64,000 nt of DNA, taken from the NCBI RefSeq assembly GCF_038087665.1, contig NZ_CP149925.1, positions 1,427,236-1,491,235 of the forward strand. Direction: 5' to 3'. A model generated the notes under the pieces. That model was not told the origin of the DNA. It worked only from the letters and a program-made list of their open reading frames with translations, and made no database searches. Made by a program: the position numbers and the translations under genes. The first letter of the stretch is position 1, and each line of letters begins with the position of its first letter. This stretch comes from Gallaecimonas sp. GXIMD4217. Lineage in GTDB: Bacteria > Pseudomonadota > Gammaproteobacteria > Enterobacterales > Gallaecimonadaceae. Positions 7,156-14,892 of the stretch are shown one piece after another.

Positions 7156-7649
7156 ATGGCCGCTGCTATAGCGCTTAGTTGTTTGGCGATGTCAGATTTT
7201 GAGCCATTATTAATAATGGTATTAACCTGAGAACTTGGTTGTTCAAAGTCTTGATTTAGTGCCTTCGCACTGGATGCGCTAATACCAGCCGTCCTGTCCG
7301 AAAGCCTTTTCAGTATTAGTGCCTCACTAGATTGGACATAGACTAACTCTATGTCAGAGATATTTGAGGCTAGGTAATCTCGGTGTCGTCGTTTATAAGC
7401 ACCTTGTGTTACAACAATGCGCCGGTGAATTTTCTGTAATTTCATTATTTTCTCGGCGATTATTGTGAAATACCGATCTCTCATGTCATTGGTAAACGGC
7501 CTGCTTTCGCTTAAGGCGATCTTCATCTCTTCAATCAAGTCCTCATCCGCGTGGTAAACATACCAACCTAGAATCTCCCCGATAAAGTCACCGATATAGG
7601 ACTTCCCTGTTCCAGATTTACCGAACAAGAATAATACTAAAGAATCCAT
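7107..7649 (-). CDS. P-loop kinase (shikimate/gluconate kinase-like), integron cassette gene
   Basis: A 180-residue protein with an N-terminal Walker A motif, FGKSGTGKS (residues 9-17), followed by an acidic HADEDLIEEMK (34-44) like the substrate region of gluconate and shikimate kinases, an R-rich KIHRRIVVTQGAYKRRHRDYL core and a lid-like LILKRLSDR segment. It probably phosphorylates a small molecule or nucleoside; the substrate is unknown. The ATG lies 14 bases after the cassette start TTAGGC with no clear ribosome binding site. The gene's end overlaps the attC, and its codon use is AT-rich like the other cassettes. Confidence 0.7.
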   Translation of the reverse strand: MDSLVLFLFGKSGTGKSYIGDFIGEILGWYVYHADEDLIEEMKIALSESRPFTNDMRDRYFTIIAEKIMKLQKIHRRIVVTQGAYKRRHRDYLASNISDIELVYVQSSEALILKRLSDRTAGISASSAKALNQDFEQPSSQVNTIINNGSKSDIAKQLSAIAAAMPNKFSQQDAAKLRLC

Positions 7650-7771
7650 CGTTTTGTATGCCTAGACATAATGATTCCCTGTACAAGTGTCGGCCTCCGG
7701 TGTTTTATCGTGGATTAGTCAGACCAGAGCCACACTGTTTGTTGTAGGCACAAACATCACAGGAGGCCGAC

Positions 7772-8899
7772 ATGTCTAAAGCTAACACACTTTTCATCGG
7801 GTTGGATGTACACAAGGAAACCACTGACGTCGCATGGGTTTCAGATCAATTGGGAGAGGCGGTGCAATATCATGGCACCATCCTCACCAACATCCGCTCT
7901 TTTGATAAACTCATTAAGAATCAATTAGCCAAAGCCACCAAACTATGCGTGATCTACGAGGCAGGACCTTGTGGCTTTTGGCTATATCGCTATCTGCAAC
8001 GGCGCGGTGTTGAGTGTTGGGTCATTGCTCCGGCACTTATTCCGAAAGCGCCTGGCGACAAAGTGAAAACCGACAAGCGCGACGCCATGACCTTGGCGCG
8101 TCTGGCCCGCAGTGGTGATTTACAGCCTATCTACGTCCCGGATGAGCGGGATGAAGCTATTCGCGACCTTATTCGTTGCCGGGAAGACGCCATGCTGGAC
8201 CTGCGTCAGGCCCGGCAGAGACTCAAATCTTTCCTGCTACGTCACGGTCACCCATGTTCGGGCAGGCAGAACTGGACCGAGGCCTATCGTCGCCATCTGG
8301 CCGACATCAGCTTTGCAGAGCCTGCCAGTAAAATCACCTATCAGCATTACATCAATATCGTCACCGAACGGTATGAACGCTTGCAGCGGCTGGAGCTTGA
8401 GCTGCAGACCCTGGCCGACTCGTGGCGCTGGTACCCGTTGGTGCAAAGACTGACGGTACTCAGGGGGATCCGCTTCCTCTCGGCCGTCACCTTGGTGGCC
8501 GAGCTTGGAGACTTGCGCCGCTTTGCTTCCCCCCGATCCCTGATGAACTTTGTGGGTTTGACGCCCGCTGAGCACTCGAGTGGTCAGCGGGAGTGGCGGG
8601 GAGGCATCACCAAGTGCGGCAACAGCCACGCCCGACGAATATTGATTGAAGCCGCCTGGGCTTACCGTTTCCCGCCGAAAGTATCGCGAGAGTTGGAAAC
8701 ACGGCAGCAAGGGCATTCCATCAAGCTGCAGAGTCGCTCCTGGGAGATCCAACAACGATTATGCGGGCGATTCCGTGCACTCAAGGCCCGGGGCAAGGAG
8801 TACAACAAAGTGGTCACGGCCGTCGCCCGGGAACTAAGTGGTTACCTCTGGGAGCTGGCACAAGACTTTGACGTGGATTTGCCACGGGTTAGTTGCTAA
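7772..8899 (+). CDS. IS110 family DEDD transposase (bridge recombinase)
   Basis: The 375-residue protein has the RuvC-like DEDD domain at its start (Asp in FIGLDVHK, Glu in IYEAGPCGF, the pair of Asp in KTDKRDAMTLARLARSG) and the C-terminal Tnp domain with LRGIRFLSAVTLVAELGDLRRF and LTPAEHSSGQREWRGGITKCGNSHARR, where the conserved catalytic serine lies. A ribosome binding site (AGGAGG) precedes the ATG. It is intact. Enzymes of this family use a structured RNA from the element to choose donor and target DNA. Confidence 0.92.
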   Translation: MSKANTLFIGLDVHKETTDVAWVSDQLGEAVQYHGTILTNIRSFDKLIKNQLAKATKLCVIYEAGPCGFWLYRYLQRRGVECWVIAPALIPKAPGDKVKTDKRDAMTLARLARSGDLQPIYVPDERDEAIRDLIRCREDAMLDLRQARQRLKSFLLRHGHPCSGRQNWTEAYRRHLADISFAEPASKITYQHYINIVTERYERLQRLELELQTLADSWRWYPLVQRLTVLRGIRFLSAVTLVAELGDLRRFASPRSLMNFVGLTPAEHSSGQREWRGGITKCGNSHARRILIEAAWAYRFPPKVSRELETRQQGHSIKLQSRSWEIQQRLCGRFRALKARGKEYNKVVTAVARELSGYLWELAQDFDVDLPRVSC

Positions 8900-9169
8900 C
8901 TCCAGGGGCGCAATAGATACACACTGACGGTTGTGGGTGGCGGCAGCGGTGAGAGCAATCCTCGAGGGCGTTAAGCGGTGACATCCGCGCTCCTAGACTG
9001 AGGCAAGGCTCCAGCGGCGCAAACAAGTAATGCGGTTAAAATCCGCGGATATCAGCAAGGTCAACCGCCGACACTTACTTGCCAAAGCCCAGCCGCCAGT
9101 GTGACCTTACCGGGCTTATCTAATTCTCGGTAAGGCTATCTTTGTCTATTTGACAAAGGGAATCATATC
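8900..9169 (+). ncRNA. Candidate bridge RNA region of the IS1111-type element
   Basis: The 270 bp between the transposase stop and the IS right end hold no reading frame but have several short complementary stretches, for example CTCGAGGGCGTTAAGCGG and GGTAAGGCTATC near CTTACCGGGC. In IS1111-group elements the recombinase's guide RNA is encoded in this long right end, so the position fits. The stretch GAGGGCGTTAAGCGG resembles the GGGCGTTAGGC target core and could be a guide segment. The RNA boundaries and fold were not determined. Confidence 0.4.
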
Positions 9170-9269
9170 AACGCCCGCCTCAACTGCCGGAGGCTGCTGG
9201 CGCCTTTTGTGCGGTTTTTGCACAAAAGGTGACAGTGGCCGGAGGTCAGATTGCAGGCGCTTGTTAGAT
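9170..9269 (-). other. attC site of the helical-protein cassette, interrupted by the IS
   Basis: On the minus strand it runs from inverse core ATCTAAC (9263-9269) through a long imperfect hairpin (CACCTTTTGTGC pairing with GCACAAAAGGCG, plus CTCCGGCC with GCCTCCGG) to GAGGCGGGCGTT (ending 9170). The last four core bases AGGC lie at 7660-7663 on the other side of the inserted IS. Inverse core ATCTAAC exactly complements this cassette's own start GTTAGAT at 10000-10006. The gene's TAA stop overlaps the inverse core. It is a canonical attC of about 105 bp once the IS is removed. Confidence 0.88.
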
Positions 9270-9983
9270 TTTTTCTTCAACAATCTCAAAGCCAGTTTGT
9301 AGTAGCAATTTATGGGCAGCCAAGAATTGAATTTTTACAATTTCAACCTCTTCGAGAATGTCCTTACCGTATAAATCTACTTTTAACATCATCATTTCAC
9401 GCAATGTTTCAAAGAGTAGCCAAACATGAAGCTGATAAAGGCTTCTAGAGATTTCATTGTGATATTTAGGTTGAGGCGAAACTCCTTTGACCTCTCCGTT
9501 TTCAAACTTATTCACCAGATCTAATAATATATTTATGTTTGAAGGGTGCGATATATCATTAAGTTCACCGTAAATACGTTGTGAACCGGCAGGTGCATGC
9601 TTTACATTTGGTGTAACTTTAGGCTTTGCTTTGCCAATCTTAACTTCATTAACTCGAGTTATTATTTCGTAGTCCTGTTTTAAACAAGCAGCCGCTTTAA
9701 TGTATTGGCCTTCACTTATTAATGATTCTGTGTATGAAATTCCTTGAATCAACGAAATTAACAATATTAATCTATCTGAGTTAGATTCATTAGTTTCTCC
9801 AGGCACACATGCTCGGAAATTTAGGAGTAAATTGATACTAGAAATAAGCATCAACCTACAATCTAACCATTCTTGTTCATAACCCAGTTTAGAAGCTTCT
9901 CTGATCTCATCTCCTGTTTGAACAATAAGTCCTTCAAGATTACATCCACCGGCTATAAATTTTTCGATCTCTTCGTAATTCAC
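9264..9983 (-). CDS. Hypothetical helical protein, integron cassette gene
   Basis: The 239-residue protein starts at GTG 9983 behind a ribosome binding site (AGGAAAG). It is predicted mainly helical, with acidic N-terminal helices, a central RLILLISLIQGISYTESLISEGQYIKAAAC segment and a polar YGELNDISHPSN motif near residue 139, then long helices to the end. The E/D-x-S-H-P motif recalls helical bundle proteins of toxin or abortive-infection type, but no family is firmly recognised. It is AT-rich and cytoplasmic by appearance, and is the first cassette of the surviving array. Confidence 0.6.
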   Translation of the reverse strand: MNYEEIEKFIAGGCNLEGLIVQTGDEIREASKLGYEQEWLDCRLMLISSINLLLNFRACVPGETNESNSDRLILLISLIQGISYTESLISEGQYIKAAACLKQDYEIITRVNEVKIGKAKPKVTPNVKHAPAGSQRIYGELNDISHPSNINILLDLVNKFENGEVKGVSPQPKYHNEISRSLYQLHVWLLFETLREMMMLKVDLYGKDILEEVEIVKIQFLAAHKLLLQTGFEIVEEKI

Positions 9984-9999
9984 TAAACTTTCCTAAAAA

Positions 10000-10006
10000 A
10001 TCTAAC
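10000..10006 (-). other. Core recombination site starting the cassette array
   Basis: GTTAGAT on the minus strand (ATCTAAC on plus) fits the integron core GTTRRRY except at its sixth base and is the exact complement of the inverse core at the far end of the same cassette. To its right should lie either attI or the end of another attC. The bases there (ACAATACAGC) do not form an obvious attC, so this may be the array's attI-proximal edge. Confidence 0.65.
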
Positions 10007-10109
10007 GCTGTATTGTGCGCACGCCTGTTATCTATTGGTAAGACCAATTGGATAGTCGCCACAGTGTTTTGATTAAATAAGCATTCTTTGTTGACCACTG
10101 GATCCGCCG

Positions 10110-10139
10110 GGATGAAAACACGCATGCGTGTTTTCATCC
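10110..10139. repeat. Perfect 30-bp palindrome in the 445-bp gap
   Basis: The half GGATGAAAACACGCA is followed directly by its reverse complement, with no spacer. It is the only distinctive structure in the non-coding stretch 10007-10451. That stretch has open frames on both strands but none with a recognisable domain or a convincing start, and no integron integrase fragment could be read in it. The palindrome could be a cruciform, a bidirectional terminator stem without a T-run, or a protein binding site. Confidence 0.7.
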
Positions 10140-10422
10140 TTGCAAGGGCGCGATATCCCGACATTCGACCATGGGTAATGTTCTGATTGCATTGGCTTTT
10201 AACAAGGCTGAACGAGATAAACGCGCATCGGCAGGAGGGATAACGCGCATGTTTCAGGGCGTTGCCGGCGATATGCTGTGTGGACATACAGTTGTGGCTG
10301 GGCACGCTACCGCCACAGGCATACGGAAAGGCATTCGTCCCTGAACCAGGGGCAAGGATACGGTTTTTACAAGCCTGCAACAAGGCTAACTGCATGACAG
10401 CCAAGGGATTTCAGAGCAAGAG

Positions 10423-10449
10423 AAAAAGGCGCCGAACGGCGCCTTTTTT
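10423..10449. terminator. Rho-independent terminator after the aminotransferase gene
   Basis: AAAAAGGCGCC, loop GAAC, GGCGCCTTTTTT. The stem is flanked by A and T runs on both sides, so it can stop transcription from either direction. It lies 2 bp beyond the stop of the minus-strand gene. Confidence 0.9.
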
Positions 10450-10451
10450 CG

Positions 10452-11639
10452 TCAGCGGCCCTGCCGCAGGGCGATGAGGGCTTTTTCCATCCGGTCCAGG
10501 CCCTCGCTGAGGATGGCCCTGCTGGTGGCGAAGCAGATGCGGATATGGCCCTCGGCGCCGGGACCGAAGAAGCGGGCGTTGCCGGGCACCACCGCCAGCC
10601 TGGCTTCGCGGTGCAGATGGTCCACCAGCGCCTCGGCGGCCATGCCGGTAGCGCGGATATCCGGGAACAGCAGGTAGGTGGCCTCGGGTACGGTGCAGCT
10701 GACGCCGGGCATGGCGTTGAGCCTGGCAACGGCCAGATCGCGCTGGGCCCTGAGGTGGTCGGTGAAGGCGTCCACCCAGTACCAACAGTCCCTGAGTGCG
10801 GTGGTGGCGGCCACCTGGGACAGGGTGGCGACGCCGCCGGCGGTGGTCATCACGTGGGCGGCGGCGGTGATGGCGTCGAAGCTCTCCTGGCTGGGCGCCA
10901 TCACGGCACCTATCCTGAGCCCGGCCAGGCCAAAGGCCTTGGAGAAGCCGTAGACGGTGATGACCCTGTCCGAGCTGAGCGGCTGGTGGTGGAAGCTGAC
11001 GAAGTCCTGTTCCGGGAAGACGATATCGGACCAGATCTCGTCGTTCATGATCCACAGGTCGTGGCGCTCGGCAAAGGCGGCTATCTCGGCCAGTTCATCC
11101 TGCCGCATCAGCCGGCCCAGGGGGTTGTGGGGGTTGCAGACGCCAATGAGCCGGGTGCGGTCGCTGACCATGCCATCCAGCCGATCCAGGCGGAAGCGGC
11201 CGCTGGCTTCGTCGAAGGGGCAGCGCTTGACGGTGGCGCCGGCGGCCAGGGCGGACTGCTCGAACAGGAAGTCCACCGGATCGAAGATGATCATCTCGTC
11301 GCCGGGCCTGAGGTAGGCGCGGGCGATGGCGTACATGCCCGAGGCGGCGCTGTCGATGGGCAGGATCCAGTCCGGGTTGAGGTCGTAGCCGCGGCGCTGG
11401 CCCATGGCCTCGGCCAGGGCCAGGCGGAAGTCCTTGAGGCCCAGGTGGGGGCCGTAGGAGAACAGCCCGGACTGGGCGTAGTCACTGATGGCGTCACGGA
11501 TCTCCCGGGCCACCGGGAAATCGGGGTCGGCGGCGGTCAGCGGGATCACGCCCGGCTCGGTTTCGGCCCAGCGGAAGTTGAAGGCGCGCTTGGCCAGCAG
11601 ATCCAGGGGCACCTGGTGGTCGGCAAAGAGGTCGGTCAT
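10452..11639 (-). CDS. Fold-type I PLP aminotransferase (MalY/PatB-like)
   Basis: A 395-residue class I/II aminotransferase. The PLP lysine is Lys234 in VYGFSKAFGLAGLRIG, preceded by NPHNPLGR (169-175) and the PLP-contacting NDEIWSD (199-205). The N-terminal FRWAETEPGVIPLTAADPDF, with aromatic W and the AADPDF motif, is like the cystathionine beta-lyase MalY/PatB subgroup, which cleaves C-S bonds of cystathionine; an aminotransferase role is also possible. The start at 11639 follows GGAGCACCCC. It lies 10 bp downstream of a monooxygenase gene, which suggests a joint pathway controlled by the divergent LysR regulator. Confidence 0.85.
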   Translation of the reverse strand: MTDLFADHQVPLDLLAKRAFNFRWAETEPGVIPLTAADPDFPVAREIRDAISDYAQSGLFSYGPHLGLKDFRLALAEAMGQRRGYDLNPDWILPIDSAASGMYAIARAYLRPGDEMIIFDPVDFLFEQSALAAGATVKRCPFDEASGRFRLDRLDGMVSDRTRLIGVCNPHNPLGRLMRQDELAEIAAFAERHDLWIMNDEIWSDIVFPEQDFVSFHHQPLSSDRVITVYGFSKAFGLAGLRIGAVMAPSQESFDAITAAAHVMTTAGGVATLSQVAATTALRDCWYWVDAFTDHLRAQRDLAVARLNAMPGVSCTVPEATYLLFPDIRATGMAAEALVDHLHREARLAVVPGNARFFGPGAEGHIRICFATSRAILSEGLDRMEKALIALRQGR

Positions 11640-11649
11640 GGGGTGCTCC

Positions 11650-12732
11650 TTAGAAGGCGAAGGGGATCTTCTGGTCATGGTCGTGCTCGGATAGGAACTC
11701 GTCCTGCAGGGCGATGCCCTGTTTCAGGAAGGGGGCCACGGCCTGGCGGCGCATCTGGCAGTAGAAATCCAGGTGTTCCTCGTGGAAGCCTTCGGTCCAG
11801 ATCTGCGCCAGCAGGGCGGCGTCCTCGATGGCGGAGTTGACGCCCTGGCTGGTGAAGGTGAGCAGGGCGTGGGCGGCGTCGCCCAGCAGCACCACATTGC
11901 GGCGGCAGAACTGCTTGAGCGGGTGCAGGTAACAGGTTTGCCAGAGATGGGACTGATCGAAATTGGTTGCCTCTATGAGCTCGCCTATGGGCTGTGGCCA
12001 GTCGGCCACCAGTTCCAGGGCAAAGGCCTTCTTGGCGGCGAAGCTGGTGTCGCTGAGGTCGAAGCGGTGGGAGTCGAACTGCAGGAACCAGATCAGGGTG
12101 TCCTGGGATGCCGGCACCATGCCCACGGCCAGGCCGCCTTCCAGGCGCTTGGTCTTGACGAAGCGACGGCCGACCCGCGCCACCAGGGCCGGATCGCGGA
12201 TGATGGAAACCAGCTCCTTGACCCTGACCTCGGAGCGGCTGGCGTCCGGGAAGATCTGCCGGCGTACCTGGGAGCGGCCGCCGTCGCAGCCGAGGAACCA
12301 GTCGGCCTCGACCCGGGCGCCGTTGTCGAAATGGGCGGCCAGGGCGCGGCCCTGACCGTCGAAGTCGAAATGGCTGAACCTGTGGTCGAAGTGCAGCCAG
12401 TCCCGGGGGATCTGGTTGAGCAGCACGTCCACGAAGGCCTTGCGGGCCAGGCCGTAGCTGTCGGTGAGTTCTTCCCGGCGCAGGGGCTGGCCGTCGCTGG
12501 CCTGGATCAGGCAGTCGTCGAGGGCGAAGCCGGTGGCGCGAACGGCGTCGGCCAGGCCCAGCTTGTCCATGGCCGCCAGGCCGTTTTCCAGCATGATGAA
12601 GCCCAGGCCTTCGCGGCCGGACAGGGAGGCGCGCTCATAGATGTCGACCCGGCCGCCCAACTGCCGGATGCGCACGGCAAAGGCCAGGCCGGCGATGCCG
12701 CCGCCGATGATGGCGATACGAGGTGCTGTCAT
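11650..12732 (-). CDS. FAD-dependent aromatic-type monooxygenase
   Basis: The 360-residue flavoprotein begins with the Rossmann motif RIAIIGGGIAGLAFAVRIRQLG (GxGxxG, residues 9-14) and has the second flavin motif VVLLGDAAHALLTFTSQGVN near residues 290-310 with the GD dinucleotide. LGCDGGRSQVRRQIF near residue 147 is the DG motif of class A hydroxylases that bind NAD(P)H and FAD. It should hydroxylate an aromatic or similar substrate. The ATG at 12732 follows AAGGAAG. It is divergent from a LysR regulator and probably in one operon with the PLP enzyme. Confidence 0.85.
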   Translation of the reverse strand: MTAPRIAIIGGGIAGLAFAVRIRQLGGRVDIYERASLSGREGLGFIMLENGLAAMDKLGLADAVRATGFALDDCLIQASDGQPLRREELTDSYGLARKAFVDVLLNQIPRDWLHFDHRFSHFDFDGQGRALAAHFDNGARVEADWFLGCDGGRSQVRRQIFPDASRSEVRVKELVSIIRDPALVARVGRRFVKTKRLEGGLAVGMVPASQDTLIWFLQFDSHRFDLSDTSFAAKKAFALELVADWPQPIGELIEATNFDQSHLWQTCYLHPLKQFCRRNVVLLGDAAHALLTFTSQGVNSAIEDAALLAQIWTEGFHEEHLDFYCQMRRQAVAPFLKQGIALQDEFLSEHDHDQKIPFAF

Positions 12733-12885
12733 GGGTGATCTTCCTTTATCGACCGCCCCTGGGGAGGCGGCCCTGGGCCTCTGGCGGCCGGCTGGCCGGA
12801 CCACGGACCCTTTGTTAATGAGTTGTAAGCCCCCTATGATAGCGACCACTTGGTTGGGAAAAACTGGCCATTAGGGTGAAACAAA

Positions 12886-12901
12886 TGTGCAGATCTGCAC
12901 A
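12886..12901. promoter_or_regulatory. LysR-type operator palindrome
   Basis: TGTGCAGATCTGCACA is a perfect 16-bp palindrome that contains the T-N11-A pattern of LysR-family binding sites. It sits 14 bp before the regulator's GTG start and inside the 182-bp gap between the divergent monooxygenase and regulator genes, so it probably serves autoregulation and control of the divergent pair. Confidence 0.6.
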
Positions 12902-12914
12902 AAGGGAGTAGGGC

Positions 12915-13823
12915 GTGCAGGACGTCAGCTGGGATGACTTGAAGATTGCCTACCAGGTGGCCAGGCTGGGCTCGCTCAGCAAGGCCGGTGCCCACCTGGG
13001 TATCAACCATGCCACCGTGCTCAGGCACATCAACGCCCTGGAGGAAGGGCTGGACTGCAAGCTGTTCATCCGCCACCAGCGGGGCTACCGGCTCACCGAG
13101 GCCGGGCAGCTGATGCTGAGCCAGATGCCGCCCATACTGGCGCAGATCGGCCGGCTGACCCATGCGGTGGCCAGTGTCGACAACCAGATCACCGGCACCC
13201 TGAGGATCACCACCTTGCCGGAGTATTCGGCCTTCCTGCACCCGGTGCTCAAGGAATGCCGCGAGGCCTACCCGGAACTGCGCATCCAGGTCCTGGCCAC
13301 CGACGAGGTGCTGTCGCTGAGTTCGGGGGCCGTGCATGTGGCGATCCGGGCCGGCTGGGAGCCGGACGGCGCCGACCTCATCGTGCGCAAGCTGCTGGAC
13401 ATCCGCTTCGGCTACTACGCGGCGCGCACCTATGTGGCGCGCTTCGGGCTGCCGGCCAGCAAGGCCCAGTACCGGCGCCACCACTGGATCCTGCCCAGCG
13501 GCCACAAGCGCAACATCCCCTTCGTCAAGGCCATGCTGGCCAACCTCAGCGAAGAGAACATCGCCTACCAGAGCAACAACTTCTCCGATATCCAGTCGGC
13601 CATCGTCGCCGGCCTGGGGATAGGCCCCATCGACCGCGACAAGGCCCGGGCCCTGGCGGATCTCACCGAGATCAAGACCGGTCCGGAAAGCCAGGACAGC
13701 GCGCTCTGGTTCGCCTACCACCGGGATCTCAAGGGCAGTGCCCGGGTCCAGGCCCTGTACCGGATCCTGACCGGCTACATCGCCCGGCAGCAGGGGCAGC
13801 CGCGCGCCCAGGCGTCCGGCTAG
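12915..13823 (+). CDS. LysR family transcriptional regulator
   Basis: A 302-residue LysR regulator. The N-terminal winged helix-turn-helix (DLKIAYQVARLGSLSKAGAHLGINHATVLRHINALEEGLDCKLF) is followed by a linker helix and a substrate-binding domain with LSSGAVHVAIRAGWEPDGAD near residue 135 and a FSDIQSAIVAGLGIGPI segment near residue 225. GTG at 12915 is the start, behind AGGGAG. It is transcribed away from the monooxygenase/aminotransferase pair and probably controls it. The effector is unknown. Confidence 0.9.
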   Translation: MQDVSWDDLKIAYQVARLGSLSKAGAHLGINHATVLRHINALEEGLDCKLFIRHQRGYRLTEAGQLMLSQMPPILAQIGRLTHAVASVDNQITGTLRITTLPEYSAFLHPVLKECREAYPELRIQVLATDEVLSLSSGAVHVAIRAGWEPDGADLIVRKLLDIRFGYYAARTYVARFGLPASKAQYRRHHWILPSGHKRNIPFVKAMLANLSEENIAYQSNNFSDIQSAIVAGLGIGPIDRDKARALADLTEIKTGPESQDSALWFAYHRDLKGSARVQALYRILTGYIARQQGQPRAQASG

Positions 13824-13881
13824 GGCCGCAACACCACCGGCTTCGGTTCCATGTGCCTGTCTACACTTGAAAAGGTCATAG

Positions 13882-14892
13882 GTGAGGACGATCAGGCGGA
13901 TGCCCCAGCAGCACTATTGCCAGCCCCAGCGGCAAACCAAGAGCGACAACAGCCTGCGGCGGGTGGGCTTTGAACTGGAGTTCGCCGGGGTCGAACTCAA
14001 GGCCGCCGCCTGGGTGCTGGCCCGGACGTTGAATGGCCGGGTCTGCCCGCTGTCGGAGGCGGAATACCAGGTCCATTGCGACGATCTCGGCACCTTCAAC
14101 ATCGAGCTGGACTGGACCCTGGCCAAGGATCTGGCCAGGCAGCGCCAGGCCGAGCGGCCGGGCCAGGAGGATCCGGTGATGGAGCTGGTGACCTGGATCT
14201 CCAGCCAGCTGGTGCCCATCGAAGTGGTGTGTCCGCCGCTGCCCCTGGACCGGCTGCACCTGCTCGACCCCCTGGTGGCCAGCCTGCGCGAGGCCGGTGC
14301 CCAGGGCACCGAGGAGTCCCTGCTGTACGCCTTCGGCGTCCATATCAATCCCGAGCTGCCGGCCCTGGACGCCGATACCATCACCGGCTACCTGCAGGCC
14401 TTCATCCTGGCCCAGGACTGGCTCATCAAGCGCCACAGGGTCGATCCGGTCCGGCGCATCACCCCCTATATCGACGCCTTCCCCGAGGACTATGCGCTCA
14501 GGGTCAGCCGCTACGAGGGCAACCTGGATCTGGCCCAGCTGATGGACGACTACCTCTGGTTCAACCCCACCCGCAACCGGGCCCTGGATCTGCTGCCGCT
14601 GTTCAAGCACCTGGACGGGGACAGGGTGGCGGCGACCCTGGACGACCCCAGGATCAAGGCCAGGCCCACCTTCCATTACCGGCTGCCCAACTGCGAGATA
14701 GAAAAGCCGGGCTGGTCGCTGCACCAGGCCTGGAACCTGTGGTGCGTCATCGAACACCTGGCCTGCCACCACGGGCAGCGCCGTCGCCTGCTGGGGCAAT
14801 GGTGGCAATACCAGGGCAAATGGACGGGACTTTCCGAAAAACCATGGCACAAGGCACTGGACCAACTGCACCAAGACCTGTTGTCGGCGTGA
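13882..14892 (+). CDS. Amidoligase (glutamine-synthetase-like fold)
   Basis: The 336-residue protein resembles the amidoligase enzyme family, glutamine-synthetase-related ATP-dependent ligases thought to make amide bonds on novel metabolites or peptides. Visible are RRVGFELEFAGVEL (28-41) with the paired glutamates expected to bind metal, DDLGTFNIELD near residue 67, a VELVTxxLVPIEVVCPPLP-like segment near residue 95, FGVHINPELP near residue 153, and the C-terminal HHGQRRRLLGQWWQYQGKW. Its 3' end overlaps the next gene by 49 bp. The first ATG used lacks a strong ribosome binding site; the second ATG, six codons on, is possible. Confidence 0.75.
   Translation: MRTIRRMPQQHYCQPQRQTKSDNSLRRVGFELEFAGVELKAAAWVLARTLNGRVCPLSEAEYQVHCDDLGTFNIELDWTLAKDLARQRQAERPGQEDPVMELVTWISSQLVPIEVVCPPLPLDRLHLLDPLVASLREAGAQGTEESLLYAFGVHINPELPALDADTITGYLQAFILAQDWLIKRHRVDPVRRITPYIDAFPEDYALRVSRYEGNLDLAQLMDDYLWFNPTRNRALDLLPLFKHLDGDRVAATLDDPRIKARPTFHYRLPNCEIEKPGWSLHQAWNLWCVIEHLACHHGQRRRLLGQWWQYQGKWTGLSEKPWHKALDQLHQDLLSA

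Larger units (their letters stand above)
7664..9169 (+). mobile_element. IS110 family, IS1111-type element inserted in an attC core
   Basis: The ends were set from subterminal inverted repeats ATGATTCCCT (7671-7680) and AGGGAATCAT (9157-9166), which lie 7 bp and 3 bp from the termini in the IS1111 group. This gives a 1506-bp element with a 108-bp left and 270-bp right non-coding region. Removing exactly 7664-9169 joins GCCT to AACGCCCGCC, restoring on the minus strand the perfect attC core GTTAGGC of the helical-protein cassette and the kinase cassette's start. No target duplication is made. Confidence 0.88.

Noticed and set aside
10007-10451. Possible integron integrase remnant next to the array
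   Set aside because: All frames in both directions were read for IntI motifs (the R..H..R..Y box and the patch region) and none was found; open frames there have no domain.
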